A stretch of 64,000 bases of DNA from Lumbricus rubellus (Eukaryota; Annelida; Clitellata; Crassiclitellata; Lumbricidae): positions 30,705,459-30,769,458 of the forward strand of contig OX243824.1 of NCBI GenBank assembly GCA_945859605.1, read 5' to 3'. The notes under the pieces are model-generated. The model did no database searches. It had not been told where the DNA came from and saw nothing but the letters and a program-made list of their open reading frames with translations. Both the position numbers and the translations under genes were made by a program. Position 1 is the first letter of the stretch; every line of letters begins with the position of its first letter. Shown piece after piece: positions 11,935 through 22,484 of this stretch.

Positions 11935-12484
11935 CAATAGAAAAAGTCACAAACGTCTGACATGTGGCATAAAATATTATATAGGCCTAATAGAATAGAA
12001 GTAGTAGACAATCATAGAAGTATGGATTTTATATAGATGTATCAATGAAGGTTACTGCATGTTTTTATACAAATATAAACAGTAATAATTATAATAATTA
12101 TTGTATCCCACATCATACGTGAACATTTAAATAACTAATTGCAAGCTGGCGTCCAGACGTAGCTGTGAAATATAAATTTAAAATAATTTGCCACATTAAC
12201 CAGTGGATATTAAACAGAATAGCGGTAGAAAACTCTTTTCAGTAATGCACGGAGATACGTTCGCAAGTGTCTAATTATAGCTTCGTATACGGTATTATAA
12301 GAGTGTTACTTACAGCATTTTCGTCTTCTAAGCATGGCTCTGTCTACGAAGCCATCTTGAAATAATGGCAATTTGATAGATCGACAACATGGAACGCATT
12401 CTACGTTTCATACCCGTGTCACGGCACTCTTTGCCACAAAGTTTTCCGTGCTGGAGCAGAGACATTCTGTTTCAAATCATCCAA
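11935..12484. other. Gene A 3' UTR and intergenic sequence
   Basis: AT-rich sequence after the gene A stop. No canonical AATAAA was seen close to the stop. A possible alternative 3' exon at about 12315-12364 is discussed in the findings. Confidence 0.35.
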
Positions 12485-12492
12485 CTGTCTAT

Positions 12493-13425
12493 CAGTGTTA
12501 TTTCAGTTATGGTTTTTTAGTTACAGTTTCGGTTACAGTTATCTATTTTTTTATTGTTCAGTTACAGTTTCAGTTACAGTTAACTGCAATGAGATTTTTC
12601 AGTTACAGTTACAGTTATATTTTATTTTTCAGTTACAGTTTCAGATACAGTTATTACGTGTATTTTCAAACGTCACAACTACTAAAACACTGATCACAGT
12701 CACACATATTGCGCAAAGTTCCCAGAAAGTTGAATAGGAGATCAATCTGATTTTACATATTGTCGGTTGACTTTAAGGAACACACGACGTTCCAGGTTTA
12801 CACTTAATCTGTTTCGCTTTCTTGCACACAAGTCCCCACAAACTGAGAAGACGCGCTCAACGTATGCTTGTGAAGCAGGCGCAGATACAAAGTCTTCTGC
12901 AATCAGGGCCAGAGATGGACAGGAGCTTTGTTGATCCAGCCAGAAGGACAGTCCATTATCTAGGTCAGCGTTGAAGATGGTTGCTTCCACCAAGTATCGA
13001 TCAAGCTACCCATCGATACCGGACGTCCTTAATGCTGAACTCAAGGAGCTTCTGGTCCGGTTATCCTGCGATAGGAGCTTGAAGCGCTTCATTGGCGGTG
13101 GCTGATTGTTTAACCGTTTACCGCCGAAGCCTTAGCAGGAAAGGAATAGGAAAGGGACAGGAACCGGAAGTGAAATGAACATAGAGAACTTAACGTGTAG
13201 TAGAGTAGAATTTCCGTTCAATAAGTAAGTAAGAAAAAGCACTTGTTTTATTTTCAAGTTAACTCCTTTTGATTCTTCAGTTATACAGTTATTGTTTTTC
13301 AGTTTCTATTACAGTTTCAGTTATTAAACATTTTTCAGTTTCAGTTTCAGTTGCAGTTAACTGAGAATTTTTTTTCAGTTATTCTGCTATTTCAGTTACA
13401 GTTTCAGGTAATAGAACAAACACTG
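12493..13425. mobile_element. hAT-family non-autonomous element with transposase remnant
   Basis: It begins CAGTGTTATTTCAG and ends AACACTG, flanked by an exact 8-bp duplication CTGTCTAT at 12485-12492 and 13426-13433. Both subterminal regions are full of short CAGTTACAGTT/TTTTCAGTT words. The interior retains a hAT transposase C-terminus on the minus strand. At 933 bp it is an internal deletion of a larger element. It is related to the hAT copy at 39907. Confidence 0.85.
12742..12993 (-). pseudogene. hAT transposase C-terminal (dimerisation) remnant
   Basis: About 83 residues resembling the C-terminal dimerisation region of hAT transposases: an LSFWLDQ helix, LALIAEDFVSAPASQA, the signature YVERVFSVCG, then KRNRLSVNLERRVFLK. 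The N-terminal BED finger and RNase H-fold catalytic core are absent, so it cannot act as a transposase. Confidence 0.75.
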
Positions 13426-13433
13426 CTGTCTAT

Positions 13434-13682
13434 CACTGTTACTGTTATCCGTTATATTCTAGTGAAGTATGAATAAAAGCATGCCTGCATGAAGAAATAG
13501 TCAAGGGAAGAGGGTCAGAGTAGTACGACTGTACGAGCAATTAGTTTTTCATGATGATAGACTTTTTAAAGCCATTAAAATGATCCTAATCACGTCCTTC
13601 GGTCTTTACTCCGCATTATTTTTTAATAACAGATAGACTATAATAGGCCTAACCTTCTAGCTAGACCACATAACATCTCCCG
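13434..13682. other. Short non-coding gap
   Basis: AT-rich spacer between the hAT element and the next MITE. No feature recognised. Confidence 0.3.
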
Positions 13683-14144
13683 GGCCGGTGTCATGAAAAG
13701 GATTATCCCCCTAAAAGCTATCCGGGGGGATGAATTAATCTATCCCCCCGGATGGAATTAACCGGTCTAGACTATCCGGGGGGATAAACCATTCTATCCC
13801 ATTTTTTGAAAAATGCGTATAATTAAAACAATTATACTCTAATCAAAATTTAAAGTCACTCTAATTGTTTTAAGTGACCTAAGCAATGCTCAGAGAAAGG
13901 CAACTCGAAATTATTTAGTGTCTCCGAGTGTTTTTAAGTGTTTTGAATGTTTTAAGTGCTATAAAACCAGAGCAAAACAAATTATCTAGCAGGAATAAAC
14001 ATACCTGTTAGTGTCATTGTTCAAAACAAAGCAGATGAAAATTAATTTGCAAAAATAAATGCACGCGGAAGTGTTATTTTTGACTTTTCCTCATTTTGGG
14101 GGATACTATTAATATGGGGGATACTCTATTTCGTGACACCGGCC
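13683..14144. mobile_element. MITE with GGCCGGTGTCA inverted ends
   Basis: The left end GGCCGGTGTCATGAAA and the inverted right end GGCCGGTGTCACGAAA match with one mismatch. Internal words ATCCGGGGGGAT and GGGGGATACT are repeated near both ends. No coding capacity. Target duplication is not visible because the right end abuts another element. Related termini occur near 31112 and 54292. Confidence 0.6.
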
Positions 14145-14787
14145 TTAGCCCAAATGGCGCCCTAGGCAAGGCACACATTTTTCGTCCCAGGCATACCGGT
14201 AGGCCTGCATTTTGGCGTCCTTAGTTTCCCACTCAATTGTTCAGCCCACGTCAGAATCTAAAGATGAATTAGCCAGAGCCGGTATATGCTCAAAAGGCGT
14301 AGCCAGGATTTTATTTCGGGAGGATGTTTTCTTGACCGTGAATTTTGAGGTGCGTACACACTGCGACCGACCTTTTGGGACAATATTTCTGACGACTTTT
14401 GCAAGTATTTTCTGACGTCCAAAAAACACTATTTTCCGCCATTTTCGACTATTTTCTGCTCAAAATTACATTACACACTGTCATGTGCTAGCAAATGCAT
14501 AATAATATTTCATTTTTACATTATCTCATTTCGGGGTGTTCAAACACCCCAAACATCCCCTAACAACGGCCTTGTATGGCGAATGTACGCTCAACTGAGT
14601 AATTCATTATGCTTTCTTCCTTAGTACACTGAAGGCTGGATAATATTCAATTTTGTGGAGAATGGTAAAAAATATTAAAATACACTCTTGTGGAAATGGC
14701 GCCCTTTTTGATGGAAATGGCGCCCTCTACAACTTGGTGCCCCATGCAACTGACTGCTTAATTTTCCTATGCCTAAGGTCGGCCCTG
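14145..14787. mobile_element. hAT-type MITE (GGCGCCCTAGGCA family), left end overlapped
   Basis: The left part has CCTTAGCC and GGCGCCCTAGGCAAGG. The right part ends CTATGCCTAAGGTCGGCCCTG, an inverted match to the left. The same family ends at 15596. The left terminus is fused with the right end of the neighbouring MITE, so no duplication could be read. Confidence 0.5.
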
Positions 14788-15182
14788 CCTCAGCTACTGC
14801 CCTTTCTTCATTGTCGTCCCTACTAGACTATTTATTTGAATCTGAATAAATGGCAGGCTGTAATGTTGTAATCTCATCTTCATACTCAGCAAGGCCCACT
14901 CCCATTTCATACATTTCATATCTTGCAACTTCTTCACTATCGACATTGAGCGTCGCGCATTCTAACTTCTTCTGTCTCCTAAAGAAAAGAGTACGGAGTG
15001 CCGTTCAAAATCGAATTTTATTTGTCAATATAAGATTTATGCAGTCCTTGAAATTGAATTAGACCTGCCTGAACAGATGCAATGAAATAAATAATCATTA
15101 TTTTAAAATCTTACCTTTAGCGAAAGTCTTGCGTTTAAACTTTAAAACAATATAGTGTAAAAAAATTAATTCGCCGGTGCCG

Positions 15183-15596
15183 CGCCCCCCAGTGGCGGCG
15201 CTACGGGAGGTCGCGGCAGGTCATTTGACCTGCCTATTTTGCTCACGACCTGCCTAATGACCTGCCTAAGAACTTTGGAATTTTTAATATCTTTTACATT
15301 ATTTCATTCAAGAGTTTTAAATGAGAAATTAATATTTTTCTCGCCCAAAAGTTCCCTAGTGCTGTGCAATTATTAGATCCAATTGTCTGATCTTATCTAG
15401 CAGGTAAATATATGTCTATAGGTCTAAGTAGTATGCGCTTCAAACTCAATCATCAATTTCTTCGACCTGCCAAACAGTTCCCATGACCCCGACGCGACCT
15501 GCCGAAATTTTAGAGCTGGCGCCGCCACTTGCGCCCCCCAGGGACCGCAGCGCCCTAGGCAACTGCCTACTTTTCCTATAGCTAAGGCCGGCCCTG
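15183..15596. mobile_element. Second GGCGCCCTAGGCA-family MITE, interrupted
   Basis: The right end is CTATAGCTAAGGCCGGCCCTG, the same family as the element ending at 14787. Most of its body is replaced by a nested MITE at 15190-15530. The left boundary is uncertain. Confidence 0.45.
15190..15530. mobile_element. Nested MITE (GTGGCGGCGC ends)
   Basis: The termini are CAGTGGCGGCGCTA and, inverted, AAGTGGCGGCGCCA. The flanks carry GCGCCCCC at 15182-15189 and 15531-15538, an 8-bp duplication. The interior repeats GACCTGCC. A diverged relative ends near 19070 (GACCTGCTGCGACCTATGGT). Confidence 0.65.
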
Positions 15597-15721
15597 CACA
15601 TCTCATTGCCTATTCCAGATCAAGTCTTCAAACAGCTTATCAAATATTAATTTTGTATAAGAAAATCTTGTGAACCAAATCGCAGTTTGCAATAGGGGGC
15701 CTAATTGGTTGATTAAAAAGA

Positions 15722-16322
15722 ATTTTATTTTATTTTATTTATTTACTGAGAATTTGATATAGCGCCCCTTCAAGCAAGGTTGCTACTCAGGAGCGCTCCA
15801 AGTCCAACGCCGGTCGAATAAGACAGTCTTGAGAAGAGTAAGAAATGAAGTAGAAGTAGAAAGGCTAATAGGCATTTGACGATGGATAACAGGGAGCTCA
15901 TTCCAGGTCGCAGGGCCAGTCACGGAGAAAGCACGGCGCTGCCTGATTGCAGTTCGTGAGCGTGAAACAATAAGTTCCGCTTGTGCAGCTGAGCGGAGAG
16001 AGCAGCGGCGTTGAACAAGCGTGGTCGAGCAACAGAGCTCCTGCAAGTATAAAGGAGCCAAACCCTCAAAGCAGCGCCGGACCAAGACGGAAATTCTGTG
16101 TGTAATGCGCTGTGGGTAAGGCAGCCAGTGGAGTACATCCCTCATGTACTCGGAGACTCGACCAAACTTGGGAATGCGGCCTATGAGGCGGGCAGCAGTG
16201 CGCAGGACCCTATTTAGGGGCCCTACCCGACAGGCTGGAAGTCCAACGTATATGGAACTGCAGTAGTCCAAGCGTGAAACTACAAACGCACGAACAAGTG
16301 TTGCGGCTGCGCTAGAAGTCAA
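15722..16322 (-). mobile_element. LINE 3' end with reverse-transcriptase C-terminal ORF
   Basis: The minus-strand ORF 16322-15783 (179 residues) reads like the C-terminal part of CR1/L2-type non-LTR reverse transcriptases: FVVSRLDYCSSIYVGLP, LHWLPYPQRITHRI, then SRSRTAIRQRRAFSVTGP and ATWNELP. It is followed by the 3' tail GAAGGGGCGCTAT and A-rich TAAAATAAAATAAA. The palm with YADD is missing, so it is a 5'-truncated, inactive copy. Confidence 0.8.
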
Positions 16323-17066
16323 AGAGCGGGAAATGACCTTGAGCTGCTACATGTACATGTAAGATATAAACACATGCCTTTCAATATTAGACAATGATGC
16401 ACTCGAAAGTATGAGGGGCAACTGGTTTCTGAAGGTGATATTGCTTATGCTATAGACTCTAGAGTATAGAATAGGCTATAGGGACTTTCACTGTTTATCG
16501 CAGAGAGAATGATGTAGGCCTACTAATTAAGCATGAACATCAACAAAAAATTCTCGACAGCCAGATGGATAGCCTATAGCCTGCTGACAATCCTTGGGGT
16601 GGAGAATTCGGACTATAAGTTTCTTGCTATTACGCACATTATACCAGCAACATGAAATTTCTCCGCGGGTGAATAATAACAATAATTATTTAGAACTGCA
16701 CAATTCTCTACTAATCTAAAATTGCCTGTTTATTTAGTTGCAGGTAGGCCGAAGCCCGAACACAGCGCATTGACTTAACTTTAGTTCAAATTAAAATTTC
16801 TTTAAGCCCGTAGTTCTGTTCTGTTATGAAATATCTGCGTTGAGTGTTCATAACATAATCGAAATTGTCAGCAATAGCTGCAATATACATGTAGCTCTGT
16901 TACTCTGTTGGGTCAAGAAACTTAATCATAAGATTAATGGTAAATAAGAGATACAGGTAGGCCTACTTGATTGAATAGCGCCAAGCTCTATAGCCTGCTG
17001 CTTCTGTAAGCTTATGCACCGAATAGCGGTCGTCACCGAAAGGCGGCGAATGCACGCAATTCATGA
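16323..17066. other. Non-coding, no feature recognised
   Basis: Unique-looking AT-rich sequence between a LINE fragment and a hAT-like element. Confidence 0.35.
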
Positions 17067-17074
17067 ATATAGCA

Positions 17075-18181
17075 TAGGGTGACCATACGTCCCGGTTTTC
17101 CGGGACATGTCCCGGTTTTTTGTGGTGCGTGTCCCGACGATTTAGGCAAAAAGGCAGAATTGTCCCGGTTTTTGACAAGAAGGAAACTTGGATGTTGAAA
17201 ACGTCAGTTTTATGTAAATCACAGAACAAAGTGTCATTTGTAACACAGAAAGTCGTTTACATGAATTTATTTGGAATAGTTAGGCTAGTGAGTTGAGTTA
17301 ATAAACTTAAAGAATCACCATAGTATTACGAAAAAAGTTTCGCATTGGGGTGGGGGGGCTACAATTTCAATGGCGGTGTCAGCTCTATATCAACTTCTGC
17401 AGTGCGCGCCGGGGTCATAATGGGAGTTCGACCGCTCATGACAGCACTGAAATAGAGCAATGTCTTTCGACAACTCAAAATGCTGTAATTGTAATATGGA
17501 AAATTAAAAAAAATTGGGTTGATTAGGGGCACATTAGGCCTATCCAAAAGTCCAAAACCATTCTCTGGTCGGCGCTGAACGCCTTGGCGGTCGGCCACCG
17601 GAGGCTGCTGTGCACCCCCAGCAACCTTAAATCTTCCTCTGGACAATTATAGATTACACAATGTGCACCAATTGAGAGAGCGAGAATTTCTCAATTATAA
17701 GAGTAGCCTAAGCTTACTGCACCAAGTGCACTGACGACAAGGGCGGGGACAGAAATTTTCGAAGGGTACAGCAACATTTTTGGTCTCAGGAAAGGGAAAA
17801 TTCGTTGGTCTCTTACCGAAAAAAACTGATGACCTGATGACCTTTTTTAGTCGTCTGGAAGGACAATATACCATTGAAACCTAATGGGCCTTTTCTCGCT
17901 GCATTAATTTAGAGCTTGTTGATCCCCCTTATATGGGGCATATTCTAAGGACATTTATGAATGGGGGACAAGGCCGGATTTTTCCTCTGGATCCACCCCG
18001 ACTGACGACTAGAGCAGGTTGCAGATTTCAACACTGAAGTCTATGCTCAGCACTAAAATGTAATTGAGCCTATAACCTATAGGGCTAGGCCTATAGCCCA
18101 GTAGTTAAGGAATTATATGCCTACAAATGTTGTTTCCCTAAAAATGTCCCGGTTTTTGATGGCCAGAAAATGGTCACCCTA
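17075..18181. mobile_element. hAT-like non-autonomous element (TAGGGTGACCA ends)
   Basis: The left end is TAGGGTGACCATACGTCCCG and the right end TGGTCACCCTA, flanked by an exact 8-bp duplication ATATAGCA at 17067-17074 and 18182-18189. GTCCCGGTTTTT words recur near both ends. At 1,107 bp it has no recognisable transposase. The minus-strand open frame 17359-17646 resembles sequence near 24150-24260 and is probably repeat-derived. Confidence 0.8.
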
Positions 18182-18564
18182 ATATAGCAGAATGTTGCTG
18201 GCGGATTTGTCCAAAAAATAAACGCCTACAGTTTCCTATTGAATAAAATGTGATGAGTCTGCTCTGCAGCTTCTGAACAAGAATGCCTTACCTACTGAAT
18301 AGTATTTTACACAAAAACAGTAGCGGTACCAACTATCATAGTCATGATCTTATTGGAGGTGTTTATCGACATTGAGCATGTCGACAAACAACCGAATTAA
18401 CGGAGTAAAGGGTTTAGAGGAGGATTCATTTTATTTTAAAATGTCACATAGAAATAAGCGCTTCAAAATGTAAGCCACTTAGTGCGTATTGATTGTGTTA
18501 GTAAATGCATTATTTCATGGAGCATTATTTCATTTTTTGTGTAAAAAGCAGTTGGAGTAGCCTG

Positions 18565-18820
18565 TATAACTGATAAAATTCGAGAGGCCAGATTACGGTG
18601 GTATGGTCATGTGGAGCGATCGGATAAGAGCGGCAGCATCAAAAGAATCATGCGTGCAGAAGTACAAGGACGCCACAGCCGTGGGCGGCAGAAGAAGAGA
18701 TGGAATGACATGATTAAGCAGGACATGGAGCTTCTTCATCTGAAAAAGGAAGACGCTGGAGACAGAACAACACGGAGACAAAGAATCCGAGTGGCTGACC
18801 CCTTCTCAGCGAGGGATTAA
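18565..18820 (+). pseudogene. LINE reverse-transcriptase C-terminal fragment
   Basis: It translates as REARLRWYGHVERSDK, then GRHSRGRQKKRWNDMIKQDM and a stop at 18818-18820. This R/K-rich RWYGHV and GR.KKRW pattern is typical of the end of non-LTR retrotransposon ORF2. The upstream palm is absent, so it is 5'-truncated. Confidence 0.7.
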
Positions 18821-19550
18821 TCCTAGCCGGAAGGAAAAGAAGAATTATTTCATATGGGGGGGGGGGGGTTCAAACACGTAGCCTCGGCCTTGGTGAACAA
18901 TCAATTTCAACAGGTCGCCTGAGGTTAATGGGAGTTATTCAGTACGCTGAAGAAAATAATTATGCAAGGAATAGCCTACTTTAAAATTCCAAAAAATTTT
19001 CCCCAGGTCAACTTGAGCACAATGGACAGGTCATTATGACCTGCTGCGACCTATGGTAGCACCGTCACTTAAAACAATTGTGTGAGTACAGGCTGAAAAT
19101 GTAAACATTTGGGATGGTTGCAATTTTTTACTGGGTTGATAGGGTTTGCAGCCCATTATTTTGTTCCCAAAATTAAGTGATGTTGAATTGTTGATCTATG
19201 ATTTATGGTGTGGGCACCTACGACTTTTTAGCAGAAGGATGTGTCAGTCTCCTGCAAAAATTTATGTTGGCACCTATGCCAAACGTTAAGATAATTATAA
19301 GCTACAACTTGGTAGTTACGAATTTGCATTACTACACAAGATTGAAATCAAAATAAAGCTGTTTGCATCCTAATGGTCACAGACTTATCTGTAGTTTTAG
19401 GGCCTAACATTAATTCTTTTGTCTGTCTGTTGGAATAGAAAATTTAAATTATGCCACCAAACAAATAAATTGTAAAAACAACGTGTATGAATTAATGCAT
19501 TGTTGTTGTATAGCCTAATATATTAAGTTATATAATTTTCTTTGCTGATA

Positions 19551-19593
<43 letters not shown>

Positions 19594-20452
19594 GCCTAAT
19601 AATGTACAGTTTTGTGTGCCTTCTGAAGAGCCAAGTGTATTAGAAATACAAGTCGGACAAAGTGGGGGGTTTGTTCTCCCACGCCAAGTGGGGGGGGGGG
19701 TTAGACGCCACTGATGGTAGATATGATCATAATAAAGGCTCCAATTTTTTGCGTAGTTTCTTGCAGCAGAGGACTAGTTTAAATAAATAAGAAAATGACC
19801 AATAATGAAGACGGAACACGTCCCAGAAAGTCAATACCATATTCTGATAGCTTCCTGGCATAATAGTTAGTATGCTTACTGCCCAGCATCTGTAGCTGAT
19901 GCTGCGGTTTGAGAAACTCAGGGCTACGGAAACTCTGGAGGCCTCGATGTCCTCTTACCGTTTGCGACTGAACCCCACCAAGACGCAATATTATATCTGG
20001 TTTGGGAGTTGATCAGTGACGCAGGCAAGGGGGTTTAGAGGTTAAAAAGCTTTTGACTTCGGAAAAAGTTTTAAAAAGGTCATTGATCCACTTTTAATAA
20101 GGAAAAACAATATCTTGTAGTAACAATTTATTGTTTTTCTTATTTTATTCCCTTTGTTACTTTATTCCCTTTTAATTTAGGCCTACTCTTACTGTTGGGT
20201 TGGTGTCAGGAAGGCCTGGAAGGTCATTCGGCCAGGCCATAAACCACATCATAAACTTCTGGCTGTCGTCACTGGGTATGATACCCCGATCCAAGGAAAC
20301 CTTTACAACAACTTCACGTAAAATAATAAATTTACACATCTAAAATTATTATACTCGACATTTCCGCGTTTATACGTATAATGCGTGATGTTCCCCATTG
20401 GCTCCCGATCTAGCACTGCGCTTCAATAACTTTTATAATGTCTCATGTATAT
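18821..20452. other. Non-coding, simple repeats only
   Basis: Contains a G-run at 18857-18868, a diverged end of the GTGGCGGCGC MITE family near 19040-19075, an (AT)n run at 19556-19586 and further G-runs near 19690. No gene recognised. Confidence 0.4.
19556..19586. repeat. (AT)n microsatellite
   Basis: TA dinucleotide run. Confidence 0.9.
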
Positions 20453-20456
20453 TATT

Positions 20457-22095
20457 CTGCCGTGCTAAGCAAAAAGACAGTAACTCAAAAAGACGATTTT
20501 GCGTAAAACGATAAAGAAGAAATCGGTTTAATTCAACCAGAAATAAAGCTAGAATCTTTCTGAATTTTTGCAAACAGTTATATATAAACTACTGAATTTT
20601 GGAACTAAACTGGTTTTTCGTTAAATTTGTGTAAAAATTGTATAAAAATGAGATAGGCCTACTGCTTTTTTGCTTAGTATCGAAGAATTGAACATCGGTT
20701 TGATGCTAAGCAAGAAAGCAGTAACTCACCGTATGGTAGAGCGGGCTGGTTAAAAATAATTGTTCTCTTTGTGATACAAGAATGAAATTTGGTATATACC
20801 ACGAACATGTCCTAAGAAAAATATTTGGCTATAGGGTCATTTCAGATTTGCCATCTGGCCCCAATGGCAGCCATTTTCCAAAATGGCCGACAGATATACT
20901 AATTTTTAAATATCTCGGCTTCTATTTAACTTAGAAGTGTCATCTTAGGGTCTAATCATACATATCCGGGGACGATGATTCCAATAGTGCCATCTAAAAC
21001 CAACTCTGGCTTCAACGGCGGCCATTTTTCAAAATGGCCGACCAAAATCGTGATTTTTTTAATATCTCAGCATTAAATCCACTTAGAATCGTCATCTTGG
21101 TGCCTAAATATACATATTTAGGGACAAGGACTCCAATGGGGCCTCCATAAACTTCATCTGGCCTCAATGGCGGTCATTTTCAAAATGTCCGTCCAAAATG
21201 TAAATTTTTGCAAATCCCACTTTTTTGGTCGGCCATTTTGGAAAATGGAGGTCATTGCGGTCACTGGGAACTATGTGATGGCCCTATTGAGATCCCTGAC
21301 TGAAATGTGCATGTTTTGACACCAAGATGACATTTCCAAGTGAACTGAAAGCCGAGATATTAACAAATCTCTCTTTTTTGGGTCCGCCATTTTGGAAAAT
21401 GGCCGCCATTGAGGCAATGGGGAACTTTGTGATGGCCCTATTGGGATCCTTGACCTGAGATGTGTATGTTTTGACACCAAGATGACGATTCTAAGTTGAT
21501 TGAAAGCCGTGATATTGACAAAATCTTCTTGTTGGGTCGGCCATTTTGGAAAATGGCCGCCATTGAGATCATAGAGAACTTTGCGATGGCCCTATTGTGA
21601 TCCTTGACCCAAAATGTGTATGTTTTGACACCAAAATGACGATTCCAAGTGAACTAAAAGCCGAGATATTGAAAAATCTCTCTTTTTGGGTCGTCAATGG
21701 CGGCCATTTTCCAAAATGGCCGTCATTGAGGTCATGGGGAACTTTGCAATGGCCCCATTGGAATCCTTGACCTTTAATGTGTATGTTTTGACACCAAAAT
21801 GGCGATTCTAGGTGATTTGAAAGCCGATATATTGAAATATCTGTAAATCGGTCGGCTTTGAATATACATGGAATACTAAGCAAGAAGACAGTAACTCAAG
21901 ATACTGCTTTTTTGCTTAGCACGACGACCCAATTTTGAGATACTGTTAATTTCGTTTTCGTTTTTTTCCATGTTTCCGGACCGATACCGTTTCCTTGCTT
22001 CCAGATATGATAGAACATGTTGTCAGGATGTGAAAACAAGTGCTAACTCAAAAACGGAAAAACTTGAGTTACTGTCTTTTTGCTTAGCACGGCAG
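20457..22095. mobile_element. Fold-back/MITE element with 153-bp internal repeats
   Basis: The ends CTGCCGTGCTAAGCAAAAAG and its inverse are the terminal part of an inverted repeat of about 30 bp, flanked by TATT on both sides (20453-20456, 22096-22099). That fits a 4-bp duplication. Diverged copies of the end word occur internally (near 20703, 21875 and 21905). The middle holds about six units built around the palindrome GGCCATTTTCCAAAATGGCC: one orientation to about 21200, the other from about 21220, with 153-bp spacing at 21229, 21382 and 21535. No transposase seen; the minus-strand open frames are repeat translations. Confidence 0.75.
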
Positions 22096-22197
22096 TATTG
22101 TTTTGCACTGTTCTGGGGGGGGGGGGGCGCAAATACAATCTATAGCCTGGCGAGTACCAGAGACTTTCTCTAAGTTTCGATTGCATACCTCCTCATT

Positions 22198-22208
22198 GTT
22201 ATATAAGG
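22198..22208 (+). promoter_or_regulatory. Possible TATA box of gene B
   Basis: TTATATAAGG lies about 255 bp upstream of the gene B start codon. No initiator or transcript evidence is available. The 5' UTR nearer the ATG is homologous to gene C (CTGCGAAGAAGA), but this TATA word is not shared. Confidence 0.25.
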
Positions 22209-22459
22209 ACCATTGATAAAGTTTAGACCACTTAAAATCAAGTCAAGATAATACACTTTAGTTGACAGCAACAGTTACTGCTGTGCTCTGTGTTCGCACA
22301 GGTTATCAGCGTGTACGGACCATGTTCATTAATCAGAATTGACCTACGTTCTGCTTCTATCTCATGGGTGATTTATTATTGACGTCTCTCGCCTGCGAAG
22401 ACTAACTTACACAAGCCTTCGACCTGCGAAGAAGACTCAACATTACATTAGGACATAAA

Positions 22460-22484
22460 ATGAATTCGTCTCGCATATTTGGAG
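22460..22484 (+). CDS. Gene B exon 1 (start, signal peptide N-terminus)
   Basis: The ATG at 22460 gives MNSSRIFG and a G before donor G|GTTAGT. The start is chosen because the paralogous gene C exon (30550-30577) has the same structure, with the ATG, phase and GGAG|GTTAGTCTAT donor conserved. The upstream word CTGCGAAGAAGA is also conserved. Confidence 0.7.

Noticed and set aside
16963..17229. Minus-strand open frame spanning the hAT-like left end
   Set aside because: It crosses the boundary between unique sequence and the element at 17075, so cannot be an ancestral gene.
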